DNA of 18,685 bases from JBKQWK01 sp052139595 (GTDB taxonomy: Bacteria; Actinomycetota; Thermoleophilia; UBA2241). Position numbers and translations under genes: made by a program. Below are positions 1 to 6,431 of this stretch, in pieces. How positions within the stretch are numbered: position 1 is the stretch's first letter; each line of letters opens with the position of its first letter. Under the pieces are notes generated by a model. The model worked only from the letters and a program-made list of their open reading frames with translations, searched no databases and had not been told where the DNA came from. The stretch lies in contig JBKQWK010000208.1 of the NCBI GenBank assembly GCA_052139595.1, positions 1-18,685 on the forward strand, given 5' to 3'.

Positions 1-516
1 GTTCTGCGCCAGGACCCGGACGTCATTCTTATCGGTGAAATGCGCGATGTGGAAACCGTCTCGGCAGCCCTGACGGCAGCCCAGACGGGCCACCTGGTAA
101 TGAGCACTCTACACACCATTGATGCCGCTGAGACGATCAACCGCATCATCGATTTCTTTCCGCTCTATCAGCAGAAACAGGTGCGCATCATGCTCGCCGG
201 TACGTTGAAGGGAATCGTCTCGCAGAGGCTCCTGCCGCGCGCCGACGGCACAGGGCGAGTGCCCGCCATCGAAGTGATGATCACCACCAACCGCATACGC
301 GACTTCATCCTCGACCCGGATCAGTCGTTGCTCGTGCACGACGCCATCCAGGAAGGCGACTTTTACGGGATGCAGACCTTTGATCAGGCTCTGCTGAAGC
401 TTTACGAGCAGGGCCTGATCACCCTCGCCGACGCATCTCAGATGGCCAGTAACCCGCACGACTTCAAGCTACTCGTGCAGCAGCAGGGACACGACGTCAG
501 CCTTATGACGTACTAG
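1..516 (+). CDS. pilT: Type IV pilus retraction ATPase PilT, C-terminal part (5' end outside window)
   Basis: PilT is a hexameric cytoplasmic ATPase that depolymerises type IV pili and drives twitching motility. The frame is open from base 1, so the Walker A half is missing. What remains starts with DPDVILIGEMRD, the Asp-box/Walker B region typical of PilT, then TGHLVMSTLHT (the His-box), then the family hallmark QRLLPRADGTGRVPAIEV, and near the end MQTFDQALLKLYEQGLI, which matches the PilT C-terminal domain. The VSQRLLP and MQT(F/M)DQAL stretches favour PilT over the assembly ATPase PilB. It ends with TAG and converges on sigH across a bulged hairpin. A second in-frame TAG follows nine codons later and a TGA two codons after that, so readthrough would add little. 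The family call is secure; PilT versus a PilT paralogue such as PilU is less so. Confidence 0.9.
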   Translation, partial: VLRQDPDVILIGEMRDVETVSAALTAAQTGHLVMSTLHTIDAAETINRIIDFFPLYQQKQVRIMLAGTLKGIVSQRLLPRADGTGRVPAIEVMITTNRIRDFILDPDQSLLVHDAIQEGDFYGMQTFDQALLKLYEQGLITLADASQMASNPHDFKLLVQQQGHDVSLMTY

Positions 517-525
517 ATATCGCGG

Positions 526-574
526 CTCATCGCTGCCGTCTAGCCCTCATGACGAGCGGCACACGGCAGATGAG
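526..574. terminator. Bulged hairpin between convergent pilT and sigH
   Basis: The arms CTCATCGCTGCCGT (526-539) and ACGGCAGATGAG (563-574) pair over 12 bp with a two-base bulge, enclosing a 23-base loop. It sits just past the stop codons of two convergent genes, where a bidirectional terminator is expected. Neither strand has a U-run, so it is not a textbook intrinsic terminator. Confidence 0.45.
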
Positions 575-579
575 AACAT

Positions 580-1263
580 CTAGAGCAGGACCCGCCGGCT
601 CTCGAGATGCAGGTCGACTTTACGCTTGACTCGCTGCAATGCGTTGTCAACCGTCTTACAGTCGCAGTCGAGCTGATTGGCGATGCGTTCGTAGCTGAGA
701 CCAGAAAGGTAGAGACGCAGCACGCGGCTCTCGAGGTCACTGAGCAGGCGCGTCAGACAATGTGTCAGGCTGGCCACTTCTTCGCTCGAGATGACCTGAT
801 TTACCGGATCGTGCGCTGACGGCCCCGGCAGCACATCTGCCAGCGAGCAATCGCCGTCGTCGCTGGCGTCGCCGGGTGTCTGGCTGAACGAGATGTAACC
901 ATTGAGCGGCACGTGCTTCTGTCGTGTGGCTGTCTTGATGGCGGTGATGATCTGCCGAGTGATGCACAGTTCGGCAAAGCTACGGAAGCTGGTTTGACGA
1001 TCTTCACGGTAATCGCGCACCGCCTTATACAGGCCAAGCATGCCTTCCTGGATCAGGTCTTCCGAGTCACCGCCGGCGAGAAAGTACGAACTCGCCTTCA
1101 GACGGACAAACTGATGGTAACGGCTCATGAGCGCGTCGAGAGCTGGTTGGCTGCCGCGGCGATAAGCGTTGACAAGCGCAATGTCAGAACTATCAGTGAA
1201 GGGTTGAGGGTTCATCGACTGGCGGCCGCCGCGACTCGACTCAGCGCGCCCAGTCACCTTCAC
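580..1263 (-). CDS. sigH: RNA polymerase sigma factor of the SigH (Spo0H) family
   Basis: This sigma-70 family factor would direct RNA polymerase to alternative promoters. The 227-residue product carries a strongly SigH-like region 2 (YFLAGGDSEDLIQEGMLGLYKA, then SFAELCITRQIITAIKTATRQK, then PLNGYISF) and a region 4 helix-turn-helix near the C terminus (LSGLSYERIANQLDCDCKTVDNAL). In Bacillus SigH governs the transition to stationary phase and sporulation; its role here is unknown. The GTG start at 1263 is chosen because GGAGG lies about 8 bases upstream; an internal ATG (residue 17) has no ribosome binding site. The gene ends a gltX-cysS-rlmB-yacP-sigH operon and stops with TAG. A perfect inverted repeat separates it from yacP, so part of the transcription may end before sigH. 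Confidence 0.92.
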   Translation of the reverse strand: MKVTGRAESSRGGRQSMNPQPFTDSSDIALVNAYRRGSQPALDALMSRYHQFVRLKASSYFLAGGDSEDLIQEGMLGLYKAVRDYREDRQTSFRSFAELCITRQIITAIKTATRQKHVPLNGYISFSQTPGDASDDGDCSLADVLPGPSAHDPVNQVISSEEVASLTHCLTRLLSDLESRVLRLYLSGLSYERIANQLDCDCKTVDNALQRVKRKVDLHLESRRVLL

Positions 1264-1290
1264 GTCCCCACCTCCCCCAAAAGACCTGCA

Positions 1291-1313
1291 AGAGCAGGCT
1301 ACGAGCCTGCTCT
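1291..1313 (-). terminator. Perfect 10-bp hairpin overlapping the yacP stop codon, upstream of sigH
   Basis: AGAGCAGGCT and AGCCTGCTCT are exact inverted repeats around a 3-base loop. On the minus strand the yacP TAG stop falls across the loop/stem junction, and TCTTTT follows about 8 bases after the hairpin. This fits a weak intrinsic terminator or attenuator that separates sigH from the upstream genes; an mRNA stability element is also possible. Confidence 0.5.
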
Positions 1314-1808
1314 CCGTAATCGTTCCAGCTTGCGCAAAGTCTCAATGTCAACTTTATCTTCAAGCGCTGAAGGCATTGTACTGGCTTGCGGCGAAGAAGC
1401 AAGCCCCTCAGCGGGATTCTTCATCTCCAGCCCAAGTTCGCGCGGGGTCATGCGACGGACGCCTGCTTTTGCGGCAGTGCGCTGCACCTCCTGGTCGGCC
1501 GAGACAACGATGCTCGAAACGTCAGCTGGCTGCTCAGCGATGCGGCGGGCGATGAGCGTGTCGGCGGTGAACTTGCCGCCGGCGAAGCACACCTCCACGT
1601 GAGCGTCTTTGATTGGTTCACAACTGGAACTCTGTTTGCCGCGACCGTCAAACACCAGCACGACCTCGGCGCCGTGCAGACTGGCGAAACTGGCGAGGTG
1701 GTCGGTAAGCCATTGACGACGAGCGAAGAGTTCCTCCTTGGAAGCGCCACGGAAGAACGCGTGCAAGACGTTGTAGCCGTCAACGATGTACAGTTCGCGG
1801 CCGGGCAT
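1299..1808 (-). CDS. yacP: NYN (PIN-like) domain endoribonuclease, YacP/Rae1 family
   Basis: In Bacillus subtilis the family member Rae1 (YacP) is a ribosome-associated endoribonuclease that cuts mRNA in the A site. The 169-residue protein opens with YIVDGYNVLHAF, the NYN signature with its first acidic residue, followed by VVLVFDGRG and by FTADTLIARRIAE and SIVVSADQEVQ, which supply the remaining conserved acidic positions. Length and position (between rlmB and sigH) match the family. The start ATG is two bases after the rlmB TGA, so the two genes are probably translationally coupled. About 40 residues at the C terminus are polar and low in conservation. It ends in TAG inside a hairpin. Function is inferred from family and gene order. 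Confidence 0.88.
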   Translation of the reverse strand: MPGRELYIVDGYNVLHAFFRGASKEELFARRQWLTDHLASFASLHGAEVVLVFDGRGKQSSSCEPIKDAHVEVCFAGGKFTADTLIARRIAEQPADVSSIVVSADQEVQRTAAKAGVRRMTPRELGLEMKNPAEGLASSPQASTMPSALEDKVDIETLRKLERLRRAGS

Positions 1809-1810
1809 GG

Positions 1811-3127
1811 TCAGTCCGACGGTGCCGTGCGTTCGCGAGAGACGCCATGCTCGGATTGCCCCTGTGCCGCTTGGACATCCAGCCCCCGCCGCGCCTCGTA
1901 GAGGAAGAGCCCCGCCGCCACACTGATGTTGAGGCTTGCCATGGGTGCCTTGACCGGGATCGCGGCCAGCTCGTCGCAGGTGCGAGCCACCAGCGGCCGC
2001 AAGCCTCGGCCCTCGCTACCGAAAACGAGCGCCACCTTGCCGCCATAGTCCAGCTGGCGATACGAGACCTCCGCCTCGCTGCTGGTGCCGTAGACCCAGA
2101 ATCCGTGCTGCTTCAGCTCGTTGAGCGCCGCGACAACATTCGTGACTTGAACAATCGGCAGATGTTCAGTCGCTCCGGCCGACGCTTTAACAGCCGCTGG
2201 TGTCACTGCCGCCGAGCGGTGGTTCGGTAGGACGAGGCCCCCGGCGCCGCTGGCCAGTGCCGAACGAGCCACGGCACCGACATTACGGGGGTCGGTGACC
2301 TCATCAAGCACAACGATCAGTGCTGTATCGAAAAGCTCCTCGAGTTGCGCGTAGTGAAACACCGGAACACGCAAAGCGACGCCCTGATGCTCGTGAGTGC
2401 TCGTGAGTTGGTCCAGATCATCGGTCGTAGTGATGCGCTGCTCGAGGCCGTTCAGATCGATGGCGCCCTCAAGAGTGTGCAGCGCACTGACCGTAGCAGC
2501 CACGGCTTGCACCCGCCGCCGTGAGCCAGACGTAAGTGCCAGTTTGGCGACATTGCGGCCGTAGATCCACTCACTGCCGTGGCGACGTGGCCGTTCGTGC
2601 GCATCCCGCTTGTCGGGCATGCCTCGCCAGTCGTCACCCCCCAACACACCAGCATCGCCGGTCGCGCCTGCAAGTGGCGAACCCTCGCTCGCAGATGATT
2701 GTTGGCGCAGCGAACGGGCCGCGCGTTTCGCCTCGTGCAGCAGCTTCTTTTCGACCAGGTCGACGCGTTGATGTTTAAGATCGCGCACACGACCACGGCG
2801 CGAGTCTGCCGGTTGGCGGTCATCGGAACGTGCAGCGAACGTCGATGAGGTGCTCGTGGCGCCGCCGCTCACGCCGCCGCGCGAACCTTCTCCGGCCGGC
2901 GTCCGCGACATTGGCTTATCCACGCTTGGCCGACCAATCGCCGGCCTGCCAGCGCTCGGCCGATCCGTTGGCGATTTACCGACGGTCGGCTTACCAGCGC
3001 TCGGCGAATGCGAACCTGACCCATGAGGCGATTTCTCGCCAGTCCGTTTCTGGCGCCCACTCGTGGGCTTGCGCCCTGCTGGTCCCGGAGCCTTATCGCT
3101 GCGTTGCCGACGTTTTGACGCGGACAT
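1811..3127 (-). CDS. rlmB: 23S rRNA 2'-O-ribose methyltransferase RlmB (SpoU/TrmH family) with long basic N-terminal tail
   Basis: RlmB methylates the 2'-OH of G2251 (E. coli numbering) in 23S rRNA using SAM. The catalytic SPOUT domain is clear: WIYGRNVAKLAL (substrate-binding start, near residue 187), LDEVTDPRNVGAVARSA (motif 1, near 275), LVFGSEGRGLRPLV (motif 2, near 368) and MASLNISVAAGLFLYE (motif 3, near 397). The first ~185 residues are an unusual basic, Gly/Ser/Pro-rich, probably disordered tail with repeated xGRP/xGKP units; most RlmB proteins are about 240-290 residues in all. The ATG start is supported by GGAAGGA, which overlaps the last codons of cysS. The start lies in the same frame as cysS, one codon after its TAG stop. 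Confidence 0.9.
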   Translation of the reverse strand: MSASKRRQRSDKAPGPAGRKPTSGRQKRTGEKSPHGSGSHSPSAGKPTVGKSPTDRPSAGRPAIGRPSVDKPMSRTPAGEGSRGGVSGGATSTSSTFAARSDDRQPADSRRGRVRDLKHQRVDLVEKKLLHEAKRAARSLRQQSSASEGSPLAGATGDAGVLGGDDWRGMPDKRDAHERPRRHGSEWIYGRNVAKLALTSGSRRRVQAVAATVSALHTLEGAIDLNGLEQRITTTDDLDQLTSTHEHQGVALRVPVFHYAQLEELFDTALIVVLDEVTDPRNVGAVARSALASGAGGLVLPNHRSAAVTPAAVKASAGATEHLPIVQVTNVVAALNELKQHGFWVYGTSSEAEVSYRQLDYGGKVALVFGSEGRGLRPLVARTCDELAAIPVKAPMASLNISVAAGLFLYEARRGLDVQAAQGQSEHGVSRERTAPSD

Positions 3128-3130
3128 ACG

Positions 3131-4639
3131 CTAGTCCTTCCGTACGACTTGAGTGCCTTGCTTGGTATCGCGAACCTCGAAACCACTCGCCTGGAGAGCG
3201 TCGCGAATCTCGTCCGACTTCGACCATTCTTTCTGGGCCCGATAGTGGTCGCGAGCCAGTGCGGCTGGCAGCGGCTCGCCGGCGGCCAAATGTTGACGCC
3301 ACGTGGCGAGCGCTTCAGCCGGCGCCAGGGAAGCCGGCGCCGGCGCTGAGGTTACCCCGTCCATGGTGATCAGCAACAGACCGAGCAGTTCCGCAATTGT
3401 CGTGCCCACCGCCGCCACGGCATCGACATCAAGTGGTTCCTTGCCGGCGTCAACCGCCGCCAAATGACGGTTCATCTCGGCCACCAGGGCGAAGAGTTCA
3501 CCGATGGCAGCAGCGGTGTTGAGATCATCATCCATGGCGGCAACGAAAGCGACGCGAGCCTGCTCGACGCGCGCCGCCAGCTGCTCGTGGCCACCCAGCG
3601 CCCAGGCAGCCGCCGCCCTATCGACCCGAAACGCAGCCGTGCGGACAGCCTCGGCCAGACGCAGGTAAGCAGTTTTAGCTTCGTCGAGCTTTTCCGGCGA
3701 GAATTCGAGCGGGCTGCGATAGTGAGTTGTGAGGAAGAACATCAGCACAACGTTGGCCGCCAGCTTTTCGCTTTCTGGCGTGCCGTCAGAAAAGCGGTTG
3801 AGAACCTCGCGCAGAAGAAAAATGTTGCCGACGCTCTTGGCCATTTTCGCGCCCTCGCTGCGAATCATGCCGTTGTGCAACCAGTAGGTGGCGAAAGGCA
3901 GCCCAGCAGCCTCACTCTGAGCGATTTCGTTCTCGTGGTGCGGGAAGATAAGATCCCGGCCGCCGCCGTGCACGTCAAAGCCAGGACCGAGATACTTGAG
4001 CCCCATCGCCGAGCACTCAATGTGCCAGCCAGGACGGCCTTTCCCCCACGGACTCTCCCATGCCGGCTCGCCAAACTTTGCCGCTTTCCAGACAGCAAAG
4101 TCGAGAGCATCTTCTTTGCCCGGTTCGCCGGTCACACGGGCGCCGGCCTCAAGCTCTTCGATGTTCTGTTTGCTGAGCTTGCCGTAGTCCGCAGAGCTGC
4201 GCACGCGAAAGTAGACACTGCCGTTCACTTCATAGGCGTGCCCCCCAGCGATCAGGGTCTCACACAAACTGATGATTTCGGGAATCGTCTCCGTCGCCAG
4301 CGGCTCGACATCAGGGCGCAAGGCAGCACCGAGACGGCCTGTGTCATGGCGGTATTCGGCCGTGAACTGACGTGCCACCGCGTCGGCGCTCCGTCCTTCG
4401 GCGGTAGCCTTGTTGATGATCTTGTCATCAACGTCGGTGATGTTCTCGACCAGGGTAACCGCGTAGCCGCGCCAGCGCAGCCAACTGCGCAGTACGGCAA
4501 AGACGACGTAGGGCCGTGCGTTGCCAATGTGCACAAGGTTGTACACCGTGGGACCGCAGCAGTAGATACCTACTCTTCCCGGTTCACGCGGCACAAAGTC
4601 CTCTTTGCGCTGACTGAGCGAATTGAAGAGTCGAATCAC
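3131..4639 (-). CDS. cysS: Cysteinyl-tRNA synthetase
   Basis: CysS is the class I enzyme that charges tRNA-Cys with cysteine. The 502-residue frame is of normal to slightly long length. It shows IYCCGPTVYN with a zinc-ligand Cys, the HIGN motif at residues 37-40, the other zinc ligands in WHIECSAMG (C209) and IFPHHENE (H234, E238), and the KMSKS-type loop as KMAKS at 265-269. The DALR-like region and the C-terminal anticodon-binding end (AQKEWSKSDEIRDALQASGFEVRDT) are complete. The GTG start overlaps the gltX stop codon by four bases (GTGA), which implies translational coupling. It ends with TAG, then CGT, then the ATG of rlmB in the same frame, so readthrough of this single stop would fuse the two proteins. 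Confidence 0.95.
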   Translation of the reverse strand: MIRLFNSLSQRKEDFVPREPGRVGIYCCGPTVYNLVHIGNARPYVVFAVLRSWLRWRGYAVTLVENITDVDDKIINKATAEGRSADAVARQFTAEYRHDTGRLGAALRPDVEPLATETIPEIISLCETLIAGGHAYEVNGSVYFRVRSSADYGKLSKQNIEELEAGARVTGEPGKEDALDFAVWKAAKFGEPAWESPWGKGRPGWHIECSAMGLKYLGPGFDVHGGGRDLIFPHHENEIAQSEAAGLPFATYWLHNGMIRSEGAKMAKSVGNIFLLREVLNRFSDGTPESEKLAANVVLMFFLTTHYRSPLEFSPEKLDEAKTAYLRLAEAVRTAAFRVDRAAAAWALGGHEQLAARVEQARVAFVAAMDDDLNTAAAIGELFALVAEMNRHLAAVDAGKEPLDVDAVAAVGTTIAELLGLLLITMDGVTSAPAPASLAPAEALATWRQHLAAGEPLPAALARDHYRAQKEWSKSDEIRDALQASGFEVRDTKQGTQVVRKD

Positions 4640-5643
4640 ACACTACCCCCGGCGGCGCGCAGCGCCGCCTGCAGGCGGGCGACAGTCTCGCTACCAGGCA
4701 GAGCAGCCAGGACGAAGTGCAACTCCGGACCATGCTCGGCGCCAGTGACAGCAATGCGCAGAGGCATGAGCAGATCGCGAGCCTTGAAACCGTTCGCCTT
4801 GCCCCACTCGCGGTAGACCCCAAGCAGATCACGACACGCTTCGATCGGTAGATAATCGGCAACGTCACCCTGACCGCGCTGGCGCGCTGCCACGTAAGCC
4901 GCGCCGGAATTGAACTCGGACGCAGCGAGTGCCGCCGCCCCGGGCTGTTCGTCGGCAGCACCTGGCTTCCCCTCGGCAGATGTCCCCTCAGTGGCGATGA
5001 ATACCGGCCCCACTGCCGCAGCCACGTCCAGCGTCGCTGCCGCGCGCAGTTCGGCGAAGTGGGCCAACTGTGCGCTAGCCGCACCAACCTGGGCCAGCAA
5101 TTCGGCCGGCAGATCGCTGGCTTGCGGTGGTGTCAGCACGGCGGCGGCCAGGACGGACGCCTCACCATAGGCAACCAGCGACGGTTTAAAAGCAGCCGCC
5201 AGTGCAACCGCCGCCGGCCGTGGTGTATTAGCCGCCAGGCGGTCAGCAAACAGCTTCTCATGTTCGGCGGAGTCCATGGCGAGTACGTACTGGTGCTGGA
5301 GCCAATCGAGCTTTGCCTGGTCGAAGATTGCGGCGCTGCTCGCCAGATCCTCGATCCTGAAGTCGGCAACAAGTCGCTCAAGTGACAGCATCTCATCATC
5401 ACCGTGCGACCAACTGAGCAAGGCCAAGTAGTTGACCACGGCCTCGGGCAAGTAGCCGAGCGTGCGGAAATCGCTTACAGCCGTGGCGCCATGTCGCTTG
5501 CTGAGCTTACCGCCATCGACCCCGTGAATGAGCGAGTGATGCGCATAGCTGGGCGGCTTGGCGTCGATAGCCGCGAAGAGGAGCAGCTGCCGAGCAGTGT
5601 TCGTCAGGTGGTCATCGCCGCGAATCACATGCGAGATGAGCAT
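4636..5643 (-). CDS. gltX: Glutamyl-tRNA synthetase, C-terminal part (downstream of an in-frame TAA)
   Basis: This is the second part of a class I GluRS whose frame continues unbroken from the N-terminal part at 5776-6240; the two are separated only by a TAA codon at 5776-5778. The open frame runs from 5775, but the first ATG is at 5643, after GDVTVHDLIRGPERF and other conserved catalytic-domain residues. It carries SHVIRGDDHLTNTARQ, the KMSKS motif as KLSKR (residues 46-50 of this segment), the stretch after it (GYLPEAVVNYLALLSWS) and the anticodon-binding end with LMPLRIAVTGAEHGPEL. An Ala/Gly-rich stretch near residues 217-245 looks like a lineage insertion. No other stop occurs in 379 codons, so decay is recent, or the stop is a sequencing error or is read through. 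The gene ends TGA, overlapping cysS. Confidence 0.85.
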   Translation of the reverse strand: MLISHVIRGDDHLTNTARQLLLFAAIDAKPPSYAHHSLIHGVDGGKLSKRHGATAVSDFRTLGYLPEAVVNYLALLSWSHGDDEMLSLERLVADFRIEDLASSAAIFDQAKLDWLQHQYVLAMDSAEHEKLFADRLAANTPRPAAVALAAAFKPSLVAYGEASVLAAAVLTPPQASDLPAELLAQVGAASAQLAHFAELRAAATLDVAAAVGPVFIATEGTSAEGKPGAADEQPGAAALAASEFNSGAAYVAARQRGQGDVADYLPIEACRDLLGVYREWGKANGFKARDLLMPLRIAVTGAEHGPELHFVLAALPGSETVARLQAALRAAGGSV

Positions 5644-5775
5644 GTCTCGATCGTCGATGACAGCCGCAAAATTGTAACTCGGCAGACCGTCGGAAAGGTG
5701 GATAATGAAGTCGCCGTTCGCATCGTTGGCAAAACGCTCCGGACCACGAATGAGATCGTGGACTGTAACGTCACC

Positions 5776-6240
5776 TTAGGGCACTAGCAGGCGGTTGGCA
5801 GCCGGCTGGCCGGCTGCCATCCGCCTGCTCACCTCCTCGGGCGCCAACCCGAAACACAGGCGGTCGTACTTAGGCATTTGTCCCGCCGCTAGACGTTGCG
5901 TACGCAGAGCATCCAGTCGGTCCTGCGAGCAAAAGCACCGGTATGCCTTGCCTTCGGCCAGCAGACGCTCGGCTGCCGATCGATACCGTTCGCGACGGGC
6001 ACTTTGCCGATACGGCCCGTACTGCCCGCCGCGGTCAGGTCCCTCGTCCCACTTGAGCCCCAGCCAGTGCAGATCGCGCACGATCGCTTGCTCAAATCGC
6101 TGCTCGGAGCGAGCGATGTCGGTGTCTTCGACGCGCAGTACGAAGCGCCCGTTGGCGTGGCGGGCAAAGAGGTAGTTGAACAACGCCGTGCGCGCCGAAC
6201 CGATGTGCAACGTGCCTGTGGGGCTCGGTGCGAAGCGCAC
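5776..6240 (-). CDS. gltX: Glutamyl-tRNA synthetase, N-terminal part (ends at an in-frame TAA)
   Basis: This part holds the N-terminal half of the GluRS Rossmann catalytic domain: RFAPSPTGTLHIGSARTALFNY with the HIGH-type motif HIGS, then FVLRVEDTD, then KWDEGPDRGGQYGPYRQS and YRCFCS. Translation stops at TAA where homologues usually read VPEG-, so GAA to TAA is the simplest explanation. A 154-residue fragment would lack the KMSKS loop and the anticodon-binding domain and would not be active alone. The annotated GTG at 6240 follows AAAGG, but the canonical first strand (KVRV before RFAPSPTG) is encoded upstream of it. That upstream frame contains ATA at 6264-6262, behind GGAAGGGAAG, where an ATG would be expected. 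Either the start is non-canonical or this position is also altered. GltX should be essential unless another copy exists. Confidence 0.85.
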   Translation of the reverse strand: MRFAPSPTGTLHIGSARTALFNYLFARHANGRFVLRVEDTDIARSEQRFEQAIVRDLHWLGLKWDEGPDRGGQYGPYRQSARRERYRSAAERLLAEGKAYRCFCSQDRLDALRTQRLAAGQMPKYDRLCFGLAPEEVSRRMAAGQPAANRLLVP

Positions 6241-6320
6241 TCTAACCTTTGAGTCGAGGCTTATGCTTCTTCCCTTCCGTGAGGTCTACTGTGGCAAATT
6301 ACTCCTGCAAATCAAGGTGA

Positions 6321-6349
6321 AGTCTATTCCCCGGGCTGTTTGAGGGCAA
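6321..6349 (-). promoter_or_regulatory. Putative sigma-70-type promoter for the gltX operon
   Basis: Read on the minus strand, TTGCCC (6349-6344) and TAGACT (6326-6321) are separated by 17 bases, each matching four of six consensus positions. It points towards gltX and would give a leader of about 70 bases. That leader contains AGGAG followed by the mini-frame TTG-CCA-CAG-TAG at 6297-6286, in frame with gltX. The assignment rests on consensus match alone. Confidence 0.35.
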
Positions 6350-6431
6350 GCTTCATGCCGTGCTGGTACACTCCGCGCAGACGATGAAACGAAAAGTGGC
6401 CTCGGGCGGACCGCGTGAGGAGGCGAGAGAC

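Noticed and set aside
514..549. TAG readthrough at the end of pilT as a pyrrolysine site
   Set aside because: PilT already has its normal C terminus; a second TAG and then a TGA follow within twelve codons, and the extension has no similarity to the family.
3464..4816. 450-codon open frame on the plus strand
   Set aside because: It is antisense to cysS and the gltX end, whose conserved motifs fix the coding strand; the long frame is a high-GC shadow.
6340..6372. Promoter for the decarboxylase gene (TTGAGG ... TACACT)
   Set aside because: The spacer would be 21 bases, too long for a convincing sigma-70 promoter.
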